A model generated the notes under the pieces. The model searched no databases, was not told the DNA's origin, and saw only the letters and a list, made by a program, of their open reading frames with translations. From the NCBI GenBank assembly GCA_009841265.1, contig VXMB01000001.1, positions 310,001 through 374,000 of the forward strand: DNA of 64,000 nt, written 5' to 3'. Below, one piece after another: positions 26,579 through 35,758 of the stretch; the stretch's first letter is position 1; every line of letters begins with the position of its first letter. The stretch comes from Gemmatimonadota bacterium. Its GTDB lineage: Bacteria > JAAXHH01. Made by a program: the position numbers and the translations under genes.

Positions 26579-27250
26579 CTAGGACAGTTTGCCTCCGCAC
26601 TGGGCGCAGAACCTGGCCGACGCCGGGTTTTCGGAGCCGCAACCGGCGCAGGTGATAACTTTCAGCGATGCGCCACACTCGATGCAGAATCGGGCGGACT
26701 GCTCGTTGACCGTGCGGCAGATCCTGCATTCCTGGACGCGAGCGGACGGAACGGGCCGCGCGTCTTCGGCGGGTGCATCTTCGGCGGGCGCGGAATCGGC
26801 GGCCTCAGCTTCACCGGCCACGTCGCCAACGGCCTCGTCTCCAGCAACCTTCTCTTCCGCTGACTCGTCATCGACGGTCACGGGTTCGCCGGACGCCGGG
26901 TCACGGCGTTGCCGGATCTCCCGGACCGCCCGCACCGCCTCCTCGATCTGCTCCTCCACGGGCAGGTCGCTGTCGGCGGTCCGGTCCAGTTCGTCCAGCA
27001 CGTCCGACGCTTCCTTCATGTACTCCTGCCGGAGCGCTTCGTGATCCTCGGCGGCCAGCTTGCCCATGTTGAAGTCGATATTCAGTTCGCGTATGGAAGA
27101 ATAGATGAAATCCTTCTTCTTCAGCAGGTCGTCCCGGCGGGACCCGGCGGACCTGGCGATCCCGGGGCGGTGGACCGACCGGTCCAGCATAGGACTGATC
27201 ATGTAGGCGAGGACGCCCAGTGCGAGAAGTCCGCACGCAACCAGTGTCAT
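26579..27250 (-). CDS. CcmI-like membrane protein ending in two zinc ribbons
   Basis: 223 aa. An N-terminal hydrophobic helix is followed by LLKKKDFIYSSIRELNIDFNMGKL, the arrangement seen in short CcmI/CycH-like proteins (KxxxyxsirELexDfxxGKl). An acidic Ala/Glu-rich linker leads to two Cys4 zinc ribbons (CRICRTVNEQSARFCIECG and CAGCGSENPASARFCAQCG). Topology would put the ribbons in the cytosol. It lies between ccmE and the membrane protein gene. It may be an accessory factor of heme handling; the zinc ribbons are not part of canonical CcmI. Confidence 0.75.
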   Translation of the reverse strand: MTLVACGLLALGVLAYMISPMLDRSVHRPGIARSAGSRRDDLLKKKDFIYSSIRELNIDFNMGKLAAEDHEALRQEYMKEASDVLDELDRTADSDLPVEEQIEEAVRAVREIRQRRDPASGEPVTVDDESAEEKVAGDEAVGDVAGEAEAADSAPAEDAPAEDARPVPSARVQECRICRTVNEQSARFCIECGASLKVITCAGCGSENPASARFCAQCGGKLS

Positions 27251-27261
27251 AGTCTAAGACC

Positions 27262-27330
27262 GGCTCCTCTCGTGCGCGGCACGGCCGGACAGGCTCCTCT
27301 CGTGCTCCTCTCGTGCGCGACACGGCCGGA
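27262..27330. repeat. Imperfect tandem duplication between ccmE and the zinc-ribbon gene
   Basis: GGCTCCTCTCGTGCGCGGCACGGCCGGA is followed at once by a second copy with an internal extra GCTCCTCTCGT. It fills most of the 96-bp spacer. Confidence 0.85.
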
Positions 27331-27346
27331 CCGGATTGCCGGCCGG

Positions 27347-27820
27347 CTAGGATTGGGGAAGCGGTTCAGGCGACTGCGGCTCAGCCTGCTCATACTGGCC
27401 GTATCCCCCCTCGGCCTCGTACTTGGACGGACACTTGGCGTACAGCGTATGGGCGGTGAAGGTGCCGTCCCGGCCGTATCCGCCCTCCACGACCACTTCC
27501 GAATCGTCCTTGAACGTGTCCGGGACTACGCCGGTGTAGACGACGGGGGCCTCGACACCGCCCTCGTGGGCGACAAAACGGATGCGCATGGTGCCGACGT
27601 CGTCACGCTGGATCGATCCGTTTACGACCTTGCCGTGCAGGCGCATGTTCTCGTCGTAGGCCACGTCGCCCGTTTCCACGGCGGCCTTCAGTTCGCTCAC
27701 GGTGAGGTAGTACATGGTCGCGTCGGTCGCACCGGTATAGATCAGGTAACAGATGGCGGCGATTACCAGGCCGAAGCCCACCAGGAATTTGCGCTGCTTC
27801 TTCCGCTTGCGGTCATTCAT
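27347..27820 (-). CDS. ccmE: Cytochrome c-type biogenesis heme chaperone CcmE, cysteine (CxxxY) type
   Basis: 157 aa: an N-terminal anchor (FLVGFGLVIAAICYLIYTG) and a beta-barrel (OB) domain with VSELKAAVETGDV, RLHGKVVNGSI and VVYTGVVPDTFKD. The heme-attachment position has AKCPSKYEA (Cys130, Tyr134), not the His of the usual HxxxY motif. Cys-type CcmE is known from some archaea and sulfate reducers. It carries heme from CcmABCD to the CcmF/H ligase. It is the first gene of the leftward ccm operon, with its own promoter (27859-27887). ccmF, ccmG and ccmH are not in the window. Confidence 0.92.
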   Translation of the reverse strand: MNDRKRKKQRKFLVGFGLVIAAICYLIYTGATDATMYYLTVSELKAAVETGDVAYDENMRLHGKVVNGSIQRDDVGTMRIRFVAHEGGVEAPVVYTGVVPDTFKDDSEVVVEGGYGRDGTFTAHTLYAKCPSKYEAEGGYGQYEQAEPQSPEPLPQS

Positions 27821-27858
27821 GGCTTACTCCTGTGTTTTCTGAATTGCGAGACCCCCGC

Positions 27859-27887
27859 AATATAGACAATGCCGTCCGATTCGGCAA
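27859..27887 (-). promoter_or_regulatory. Sigma70-type promoter for the ccm operon
   Basis: TTGCCG (27887-27882), a 17-bp spacer and TATATT (27864-27859) on the minus strand, about 40 bp from the ccmE start. Confidence 0.6.
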
Positions 27888-27979
27888 GCACATTTTGGTC
27901 TGGAGCATGCGGCCGCGACGGCCCGTGGACAGGGGTCTTCGGCGTCGTGATCACCGGCCGGGCGGGGAGGTAAATGTGC

Positions 27980-28008
27980 TTGACTATCGCCCCGGCCGCG
28001 CCTACCTT
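27980..28008 (+). promoter_or_regulatory. Sigma70-type promoter for the moxR operon
   Basis: TTGACT (27980-27985), a 17-bp spacer and TACCTT (28003-28008), about 100 bp upstream of the ATG at 28112. Confidence 0.5.
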
Positions 28009-28111
28009 ACGCCGGAGTCGACGCCCGACGAAATCACGTCCGGGGATCATGGCGCCTGTACTGTAACCTCCCGTTTTCGCGCCCCGATTCGTCTTTGCCT
28101 TCAGGAGCATC

Positions 28112-29029
28112 ATGACCGCTTTCACATCTGCCCAGGATGTCATCCAACGCTTCGAAGCCCAGCACTATATCTGCGGACCCGATCTGGCCACGCCCGTGTT
28201 CCTCATGGAGCGGCTCGAGAAGCCGCTGCTGGTCGAGGGACCGCCCGGCGTGGGGAAGACGGAGATCGCGAAGATGCTCGCCGGTGCGCTGGGCCGCCGC
28301 CTGATCCGCCTGCAGTGCTACGAGGGGCTGGACGAATCCAAGGCCCTATACGAATGGGAATACACCAAGCAGCTGCTGTACACGCAAATGCTCAAGGACC
28401 GCATCGGCGAACTGCTGAACAGTACGGACACGCTCGGTAACGCGGTGGAGACGCTCAACCGGGAGGACAGCGCATTCTTCTCCCGGAATTTCCTGCTGCC
28501 GCGCCCCCTCCTCGAAGCCATTCTCGCGCCGGAACCTGTCGTCCTCCTGGTCGACGAGATCGACCGGTCGGACGATGAATTCGAGAGCTTCCTCTTGGAG
28601 GTGCTGAGCGATTTCCAGGTCAGCATCCCGGAACTCGGCACCCTGACCGCGGCCCGGCGCCCCCTCGTGGTGTTGACGAGCAACGCCAACCGGACGCTTT
28701 CCGAGGCGCTCAGACGGCGGTGCCTGTTTCTTTACATCAACTATCCCTCCCTCGAGCAGGAAGTCCGAATCGTCCTTCGCAAGACTCCGGGCATCGACGA
28801 GGAGTTGGCCAACCAGGTCGTCCGGTTCGTCCAGAAGATCAGGACGCTCAACATGCGCAAGCCCCCGAGCATCGCCGAAACGATCGACTGGGCGCTGGCG
28901 CTGGTGGTCCTGAACGCGCAGCACCTCTCGCGCGACATCCTTTCGAGCACGCTGAACGTCCTGATGAAGGACCGGGAAGACATCGAACGGATCATGCGGG
29001 ACGGCTACCATGATCAAGCGGCTGGTTGA
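28112..29029 (+). CDS. MoxR-family AAA+ ATPase
   Basis: 305 aa. Walker A is EGPPGVGKTE, Walker B is VVLLVDEIDRSDDEFESF, sensor 1 is VVLTSNANR and the arginine finger is SEALRRRC. The family (MoxR/CoxD) remodels or activates metalloenzymes and envelope proteins together with vWA-domain partners. The vWA gene overlaps it by 20 bp, so the two form a chaperone pair. The CoxD/CoxE form is known for CO dehydrogenase maturation, but no cox genes are present here. Confidence 0.92.
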   Translation: MTAFTSAQDVIQRFEAQHYICGPDLATPVFLMERLEKPLLVEGPPGVGKTEIAKMLAGALGRRLIRLQCYEGLDESKALYEWEYTKQLLYTQMLKDRIGELLNSTDTLGNAVETLNREDSAFFSRNFLLPRPLLEAILAPEPVVLLVDEIDRSDDEFESFLLEVLSDFQVSIPELGTLTAARRPLVVLTSNANRTLSEALRRRCLFLYINYPSLEQEVRIVLRKTPGIDEELANQVVRFVQKIRTLNMRKPPSIAETIDWALALVVLNAQHLSRDILSSTLNVLMKDREDIERIMRDGYHDQAAG

Positions 29030-30245
29030 GTTCGCCAGGCTGCTCAGGCAATCCGGCGTCCGCGTATCCATGGCCGAGACCCTGGACGCCGCCGAAGTAC
29101 TTCGGCACGCGCAGGTCACCGAACGGCCGGCCTTCAAGGCGTCCCTGCGGACCACCCTGGTCAAGACCCGCGAGGACATCCCCGCCTTCGACGAGGCCTT
29201 CGAACGGTTCTTCCTGGTCCAGGTGGGCGAAGACGCGGAGGAGCTCGATGATCCCTGCGGGGAAACCGAAGGGCCGCCCGACGGCCAACCCAACCTCGAC
29301 GACGGGCAGGAAGAGGGGGACCAGGACATCCGGCGTCTCCAGGATGAGCAGGGCGAGACCGTGGCGGGGGACGGCGAAGGGGACCCTGCGAACGACGACG
29401 AGACTGGGGAACTCGAGAGCGAACTGGAGCGGATGCTCGCCCGCGTGCAGGTGGGTGAACAGGCGTCCGACGCGGTTACCGAGCCCGGCACGCAGCCGAA
29501 CCAGCAGGCGGAGGATGTCGACCTCTACCAGGAACTGCCTCCGGGCGACGTCGAGAACCTGTACGAGGCGGTGGAGGAACTCGCCCGGAACCTGGTGACG
29601 CGCAAGTCCCTGCGATTCAGGAAGTCGCGCCATGGCCGTGTGGACATCAAGAAGACGATCCAGCGGAGTTTCCGCACGGGCAATTTGCCCTTTCACATCA
29701 TTTACAAGCACCGCAAGATCAAGAAGAACGAACTGGTCGTGCTGTGCGACGTTTCGGGATCGGTCTGGGAGGTCGCCCGGTTTTTCATCAAGCTGGTCCA
29801 CGAAATGCAGAACCAGTTCAGCCGGGCCCGGAGCTTCCTCTTCGTGGACCGGATCAACGAGGTGACGGACGAGTTCGACCGCAGGCCCTTCGAAGAGATC
29901 GTCGAGAACATGAAGGACGACCACGCGCTGAATTTCTTCGGCCTGAGCGATTTCGGCAGGGCCTTCTACCAGTTCCACGACGAACATTTGCTGTCCCTCT
30001 CCCGGGACACGGTGCTCGTCATCCTGGGCGACGCGCGGACCAACTGGTTCGACCCCCAGGACTGGGTGCTGGGTGAAATCCAGGGAAGGGTCCACCAGAC
30101 GATCTGGCTGAACCCCGAGCCCGTACAGTACTGGGATACCGACGATTCCGTCATGTCCAGGTACAGCCCGCACTGCGATCACGTGCTGGAATGCCGGAAC
30201 CTGGCCCAGCTCCAGGATGTCGGCGAACTGATCCTCAGGGCGTGA
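29010..30245 (+). CDS. vWA-domain (CoxE-like) protein, partner of the MoxR ATPase
   Basis: 411 aa. The N-terminal FARLLRQSGVRVSMAETLDA is typical of CoxE-like proteins. A long acidic linker (about 85-190) precedes a vWA domain with the MIDAS motif CDVSGSVWE. DTVLVILGDARTNW and a C-terminal NPEPVQYWDTDDSVM follow. It probably binds a metal-dependent ligand and acts with the ATPase to remodel a target protein. Translation is coupled to moxR by the 20-bp overlap. Confidence 0.88.
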   Translation: MIKRLVEFARLLRQSGVRVSMAETLDAAEVLRHAQVTERPAFKASLRTTLVKTREDIPAFDEAFERFFLVQVGEDAEELDDPCGETEGPPDGQPNLDDGQEEGDQDIRRLQDEQGETVAGDGEGDPANDDETGELESELERMLARVQVGEQASDAVTEPGTQPNQQAEDVDLYQELPPGDVENLYEAVEELARNLVTRKSLRFRKSRHGRVDIKKTIQRSFRTGNLPFHIIYKHRKIKKNELVVLCDVSGSVWEVARFFIKLVHEMQNQFSRARSFLFVDRINEVTDEFDRRPFEEIVENMKDDHALNFFGLSDFGRAFYQFHDEHLLSLSRDTVLVILGDARTNWFDPQDWVLGEIQGRVHQTIWLNPEPVQYWDTDDSVMSRYSPHCDHVLECRNLAQLQDVGELILRA

Positions 30246-30255
30246 GCCCGATCGG

Positions 30256-31053
30256 ATGGAAATGAAACGCGCACACCTTCTCAAGCACATCGGCGTGGTC
30301 CTTGCAGTCTGCCTGGTCTGCCTGGCCGGTGTGGCGCTGTGGACGACCCGCGGCAGCGGAGATTCCGGCCACGACCTCTTTCTGCGCAATGACTTCACCT
30401 TCGGCCGGGTCGTGTACCAGAACTCCGGCGGGTTCTACCGGGGATGGGGATGGGGGCGGTGGTCGGTGGATTTCCCGTCGGCCGACGCCAACGTGATCCG
30501 CGCCCTGCGGGCCACGACCTCCCTCAAGATCAACGAACCGCAGGCCGTGGAACTCACCGATTCCGATCTGTTCGATATTCCCTTCCTGTACATCCTGGAA
30601 GTCGGATCCCTGCAGTTCAGCCAGGAGGAAGTGGACGCCCTGCGGGAGTATCTGCTGCGCGGCGGGTTCCTGATGGTGGACGATTTCCACGGTTCCCGCC
30701 AGTGGGCGAACTGGGAATCCCAGATGAAGCGGGTGTTCCCCGAACGCGACATCGAGGAAGTCCCCGCCGGCCACGCGATATTCCACAGCTACTACGATTT
30801 CGACGAGTATCCCCTGGTGCCCGGAACCGCGGCCCTGTGGAGAATGGGTAACTACGAGCAGGACGGCGGGTTGTACGGCCATCGGCTGCGGAGCATAACT
30901 GACGACGGCGGCAGGCTCATGGTGCTGATGAACTGGAACGCGGACCTGGGCGACGGCTGGGAACACGCGGCCGATCCCGGGTACCCGCGCGCGTATTCCG
31001 TGATCGCGTACCGGCTGGCCGTGAACTACGCCATCTACGCGATGACGCACTGA
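30256..31053 (+). CDS. DUF4159 membrane-anchored protein
   Basis: 265 aa with one N-terminal transmembrane segment (HIGVVLAVCLVCLAGVALW). The FTFGRVVY motif, WSVDFPSADANVIRALRATT, LREYLLRGGFLMVDDFHG and a C-terminal YRLAVNYAIYAM match DUF4159 from memory, a family frequently next to MoxR/vWA genes. The fold is flavodoxin/amidotransferase-like, extracytoplasmic by topology. It starts 10 bp after the vWA gene and is probably the membrane-side component of this three-gene system. Confidence 0.78.
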   Translation: MEMKRAHLLKHIGVVLAVCLVCLAGVALWTTRGSGDSGHDLFLRNDFTFGRVVYQNSGGFYRGWGWGRWSVDFPSADANVIRALRATTSLKINEPQAVELTDSDLFDIPFLYILEVGSLQFSQEEVDALREYLLRGGFLMVDDFHGSRQWANWESQMKRVFPERDIEEVPAGHAIFHSYYDFDEYPLVPGTAALWRMGNYEQDGGLYGHRLRSITDDGGRLMVLMNWNADLGDGWEHAADPGYPRAYSVIAYRLAVNYAIYAMTH

Positions 31054-31123
31054 GCCGGCGCCGGAGAACCCGGCGGTTCGTTGGGGAGGCCTCCCGGTGC
31101 CATAGTTCCCGACGAACCATGGA

Positions 31124-34100
31124 TCAGAACCGCCACCGTATCTGTATGCGCAGGCCCTGGTCAACGGATTGCGAGCTCTGGTTTACGGGCTGCGGACCTG
31201 CCGGCTCCTGTCGCAGACCTTCCAGGTTCACGGAGAGTCCCGTGATTGTGTCGCGGGACAATTGCAGCCGCGTGCCGACTCGGTACCTCCGCGCCGCGCC
31301 TTCGGCCAATTCGGAGCCCGCATAGGGGGTCAACAGTCCCCTGCCGAAAGCCGCGACCCCATAGCCGACTTCCGTGGCCAGACGACCGGTCCGGACCTGC
31401 CGGGGTGTCTGCGGCGCGATCCCAGCGGTAGTCTGCCGAGACCACATGCCCTCCACCCCGCTCGCGACCGTACCCCAGGCCGGTGCCAGGGTCATTGACA
31501 GTCCGCGTCCCTCAGGGTCCCGGGAAATCTGCAGCCTTCCCGAGGCACCCCATTCCCGGTAATCGCTATCTTCGTGCGCCAGCAGACCCCTGACCGTCCC
31601 TTCCACGGTCAGGCCCCACACGGGGTCCGCGTATCGCACCCGTCCGCCCACTTCCAGGCCGAACCCGGTCTCCGCGTCGCCCCGGTCATGCCGCAGGCCC
31701 ATTTCAATCGTAGGTGTCAGGCGCCGCCCTTCGGCCCATTCGAACCCGCTGGCGCCTTCCAGGATCACCCGCAACCGGTGCGCGTCCACATCCGTACCTG
31801 CAAGATTCCCCGCGTGTCCGGTCACCGCATCCGACGTAGTCCGCGTCAGCAAGGCATCCATGCGCGTTGCCAACTGAATCCCCCCTGTGGTCGCCGCCGG
31901 CAGCACGATCCCCCGGCCGCCGAACGCCCCCATCAGCAGATTCGCGTCGGTCTGCAGAGCGGCGCTGCCCACCGGGGTCAGGGTCAATTCGCCCCGGCCG
32001 TACCCGAACACGCCCCACACGTCCAGCCGATCTTGGACGGCAAACCGCAGGTACGGATGAACGCTCGTCAGCGTCTGGTCCACCGCGCCCCGTCCATGGG
32101 TGGCCATGCCTTGAGCGGCCTTGCCCTGCGCGGCATAACTACCGTCGCCGCGGCTGTGCGCCACCGCCACCCCAGTCAGCCACCGATCCCATTCACCATC
32201 CACCCCCACGGTGCCCGTGAGCACGTCGCCGTCTACCTGCAAGGCGTCATCGCGCCCGTCAAACCGGGTTACTGCAACCAGGCCCCAGGCGGTCAGGCGC
32301 GGGGCCCGGTCCCCCGGTTCCGCTCCGTTCAGGCTCACCCGGAAGTTACTATCCAGGAGAACTCGTCGAAGGTCGAAGCGGTCTCCGAACTGGAAGGTCC
32401 GGCTCTGCACCGGTCGGGGGGTGTCTGCTAGCGGGCCGGAGGTATCCGCTGCCAGTCTCCCTCGCTCTGCCGCATAGCCCGGTCCCAAACCAAGAAACCG
32501 CACCGCTTCCAGGAGCACCTCCGAGGCGACACTTACTTCCCCCGCATTCCGGGGCACCTCCGATTGGACGCCCCATTCCGCCGCACCTGGCTCGCCAGCG
32601 GAAGGGCCCGTCCCATGACCGATCCGGGACGTGCCCCTCCCCTTGTCGCCCAGCGGCAACCGGTAACCGCCGATGACCACTTGCGACCCCTGCCCGGGGC
32701 CTGACCGCAATCGATCACCGACCGCGTCAGTGACGTGCGAACTCACGGTCCGGCCGAATCGGGCCAGCCATGCCTGTGGCATGGGATCGCAGTTTTCGAT
32801 GGTGCCCGTTGCAGTCGCATCCGCGAGGTACGCCCCACTTGGGTTCGACAGGGTCACGGTCATGTATTCGTTGCCCTCGTTGAGGTTGTCGTCAAGCACC
32901 GTGACACTGAAGACCTTCCCCTTTACGCCCGGTGCGAAGGTTACGGTCTCGCTCTTCGCGACGTAGTCATCGCCCGCGGTCGCACTGCCGTCGGACGTGC
33001 TGATCCGGACCGTCACGGTCTCCGAGGAGACCCGGCTCAGCCTCAAGATGAAATCGAGTGTGGCGCCCGCACCCTCCTCGACCTCGGTGTCCGCCACCGA
33101 CAGCCCGTGCGGACCCGGGACCGTCACCTTGGCGGGGGTGGACAGCGCCTTGCCGTCCGGCGTGCAGAGGGCATGCGGAAAGTCGCACGAGGCAGAGGCC
33201 GGCAGGATTACCGTCACCGTTCCATTGCCCGACGGCTGGACATGGAACTGGAAGAGGTCGCGGCGCTTGTCCACCCGACGCACCATGCGCACCGCACCGC
33301 CCGCCGCTGCCAACCGCTGCGTGAGCCTGCGCTGCGCGCCCCCGGATGCCAGCGCCTCGCTGAAACGCACCCGCATCGTGAACACGCTTGACCCGTCGTG
33401 CGACGACGGCGCATCTTCGAACGATGCCGTCAGTACCGCCGGCTGCGGCGGCGGTACCGGTTGCGGCGGTGGCACCGGCTGCTGGATGCCGGAGTCCGGC
33501 GCGTCCAGGATCTGCAATTGCACCGTGTCGCCGGCGTTCCAGTTCAGATCGGCGTTCCACCACGTCCGCACGTGGTATCCTCCGGCATCGGCGTCCTGGA
33601 ACGGAAACCGCAACCCGTCGAGCACCAGCACCAGGTTGTTGACCTCGTAGTCCCTGAGTTCCCTGATGCCGCCGAATACGATGGCCAGGATCTCGCCCTG
33701 GTCGAGTTGCAGGCGGTCCGACCATCCGGCATGGGTCAACTGCAGGTCGACGATCTCAAACTCCTTCGCCACCCCGCCGGCGTCGGTGCTGACGAACGTG
33801 TTGTTTGCCATCACGTCCGGGTCGGAACAGTCGTTGACGTTGTTGGTGCTCGCGCACCCCAATGTCCTGCTGTTCCCGCTGCGGAGAAGCCCTACCGTCA
33901 GCGTCGTTTCGAGGAGTGTGCTACTCGCCTCCCGTACCGCCGCCGGCGTCGGCTCGCTCTCGAGCGGCCCCTCGGCTACGCCCCTCGCGTCTGTGAAGCT
34001 TACTTTCACCTTGATTTTCTTGCCCACGTCCGCTGCGACGGGTGTGTAGGTGCCCGACGTCGCCCCCGCGATGTCCTGGGGATTGGATATGCCGTCCCCA

Positions 34101-35758
34101 TCCACCCGCACCCACTGCAGATCGTAGTCGTCCGGGAAGGTCCCCGGCAGGCCGCCGCTGTCCTTGATCGTGCCCAGTCCGGCCCTCAAGAGCCCGCCCA
34201 CCCGGGGGAAGCCGGAGACCGACGGCTGCCCTGTGGCGGCAGTATTGAGCCTGGACAGGCGGACCCCCACCCTGGTGCCGATATCGGCCGCGCCAGCGAG
34301 GCGGGTTGCACCGGGGCCGGTGAATGGACGCAGGAGAGGCACGTCCGACAGCGAGCCACCCGGCGGTACGATGAGCGCATCGGTGAAGAACCAGAAACTG
34401 GGCGAGGATTGCGCTTCGCTGAACGGCAGGATGAGTTCGCCCGAGTACTTCTGGACGTGCAGCACCAGGTTCCTCGCCGCGTCCGCCGGCAAGGCCGGCT
34501 CGGTGATGAGCCACAACGTGTGACTCGATAGTGGAAATGCGATCAAAGACGTGATCGTGTAATTGACGCCCTCGTGGGTGAAGGTAACGTCGTCGAGGCT
34601 GCCGTGGCCCGATCCGAATCCGACGCTCTTGGCTCGGCCGAATTCATCGAAGTCGTGTCCCACCGTCAGCACGCCGCACCAGAAGGTGTCCGCGCCGCAG
34701 TTCGACACAGCCGCCGGCAGGACCAGTGAGCTTTCGCCGCTGATGCGCGTCTCCTCGGTACCGCCATCGTCGGTGAAGGTGACCCTCACCTTCATGTGGT
34801 GGCCCTGGTCGGCCGCGGTCAGCGCGTAGTTGCCCGTGTCTGTACCGACGTTCGTCTCCGTGCCGTCCTCGGTCACCCGGATCCACTGGTAGGCGTAGAC
34901 GGCCCCGGTCAGCCCGTTGGCGTCCATGATGTCCGACGTCGACGCCGTCAGCGTCATGCCCACCTGCGCCGCACCGATAATCGCCGGGTCTCCCGTGGCG
35001 GGGTAGTTCGGCGTGACGGTGCCCCTGATCTTGATCATCACTGACGACGAGTCGTCCCTTGCCCACGATCCGGGATCGATGTAAACGTATCTTGCGTTTC
35101 CGATGCTCCAGCCGTCGGCGGCCCCGCTATCCTGGGCGTCCGAAGAGGTAGAATGAATGCTGATCCCCGCGTCATCGGTGCCGGCGGAGTCGCTGATCAC
35201 GACTGCGTACGTCGTGTTTGCGGAGAGCGTCGAACCGGTCGGCGCCGTGAACGTGGCGACCGAGTCGCTCGTGATCGTCGTTGGGCTGACAAGAACGTAC
35301 AACAGGTCATTCGGCCGGTTACTAGCGTTGGTCGAATAGATCCGAACCGAGACGTCCGGGTTTTCTACAGTAGTCCTGGTGTTGTAGACGCGCACGCCGA
35401 CGGTCGTGAGCACGTAACCGGGCCCGTTGCTGCCGGTTCTGAAGGGCTGTGACACACGATTAATGTCTATAAGATAGTACGGCTGGTTCGTGTTGGACAC
35501 CAGCGTCCGTTCCGTCTGCGCCTGCAAATCGGGAACGAACGGCGCGGAGAGCGCGATGGCCAGGACGGGCAGCAGCGCCGCCGCGGCCATCCGCACCGCT
35601 AGTACACGCCGGCGGCGTCCGGCGAGCACACGCCAGCGTCTAGTGCACCGTGTGATGCTGGTCGGCACGCTCGGTATAGACAGGCGGTCACTGGATTTCG
35701 GTTCTTGTGTCAACAACTCGTACTTTCTTGTGTCATCGGTCGTCTTGAGTGGGATCAA
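31124..35758 (-). CDS. Giant surface protein: anchor-type N-domain, Calx-beta domain and C-terminal outer-membrane barrel
   Basis: 1544 aa. The signal-like hydrophobic segment MAAAALLPVLAIALSAPFV only begins near residue 57; the first 55 residues are basic. The real start may be an internal codon near 35590, or this is an extended signal as in some autotransporters. The N-domain (about 85-250; FRTGSNGPGYVLTTVGVRV, SIHSTSS) resembles choice-of-anchor domains. Repeated GxVYxYQWxRV...TGxYxLTAAD modules, a Pro/Gln linker (PVPPPQPVPPPQP) and a Calx-beta domain (about 900-1000; DGSATAGDDYVAKS) follow. The last 450 residues are beta-rich and end IRWRF, with the terminal Phe typical of barrel recognition. 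It is probably a self-displayed adhesin related to autotransporters. Confidence 0.78.
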   Translation of the reverse strand: MIPLKTTDDTRKYELLTQEPKSSDRLSIPSVPTSITRCTRRWRVLAGRRRRVLAVRMAAAALLPVLAIALSAPFVPDLQAQTERTLVSNTNQPYYLIDINRVSQPFRTGSNGPGYVLTTVGVRVYNTRTTVENPDVSVRIYSTNASNRPNDLLYVLVSPTTITSDSVATFTAPTGSTLSANTTYAVVISDSAGTDDAGISIHSTSSDAQDSGAADGWSIGNARYVYIDPGSWARDDSSSVMIKIRGTVTPNYPATGDPAIIGAAQVGMTLTASTSDIMDANGLTGAVYAYQWIRVTEDGTETNVGTDTGNYALTAADQGHHMKVRVTFTDDGGTEETRISGESSLVLPAAVSNCGADTFWCGVLTVGHDFDEFGRAKSVGFGSGHGSLDDVTFTHEGVNYTITSLIAFPLSSHTLWLITEPALPADAARNLVLHVQKYSGELILPFSEAQSSPSFWFFTDALIVPPGGSLSDVPLLRPFTGPGATRLAGAADIGTRVGVRLSRLNTAATGQPSVSGFPRVGGLLRAGLGTIKDSGGLPGTFPDDYDLQWVRVDGDGISNPQDIAGATSGTYTPVAADVGKKIKVKVSFTDARGVAEGPLESEPTPAAVREASSTLLETTLTVGLLRSGNSRTLGCASTNNVNDCSDPDVMANNTFVSTDAGGVAKEFEIVDLQLTHAGWSDRLQLDQGEILAIVFGGIRELRDYEVNNLVLVLDGLRFPFQDADAGGYHVRTWWNADLNWNAGDTVQLQILDAPDSGIQQPVPPPQPVPPPQPAVLTASFEDAPSSHDGSSVFTMRVRFSEALASGGAQRRLTQRLAAAGGAVRMVRRVDKRRDLFQFHVQPSGNGTVTVILPASASCDFPHALCTPDGKALSTPAKVTVPGPHGLSVADTEVEEGAGATLDFILRLSRVSSETVTVRISTSDGSATAGDDYVAKSETVTFAPGVKGKVFSVTVLDDNLNEGNEYMTVTLSNPSGAYLADATATGTIENCDPMPQAWLARFGRTVSSHVTDAVGDRLRSGPGQGSQVVIGGYRLPLGDKGRGTSRIGHGTGPSAGEPGAAEWGVQSEVPRNAGEVSVASEVLLEAVRFLGLGPGYAAERGRLAADTSGPLADTPRPVQSRTFQFGDRFDLRRVLLDSNFRVSLNGAEPGDRAPRLTAWGLVAVTRFDGRDDALQVDGDVLTGTVGVDGEWDRWLTGVAVAHSRGDGSYAAQGKAAQGMATHGRGAVDQTLTSVHPYLRFAVQDRLDVWGVFGYGRGELTLTPVGSAALQTDANLLMGAFGGRGIVLPAATTGGIQLATRMDALLTRTTSDAVTGHAGNLAGTDVDAHRLRVILEGASGFEWAEGRRLTPTIEMGLRHDRGDAETGFGLEVGGRVRYADPVWGLTVEGTVRGLLAHEDSDYREWGASGRLQISRDPEGRGLSMTLAPAWGTVASGVEGMWSRQTTAGIAPQTPRQVRTGRLATEVGYGVAAFGRGLLTPYAGSELAEGAARRYRVGTRLQLSRDTITGLSVNLEGLRQEPAGPQPVNQSSQSVDQGLRIQIRWRF

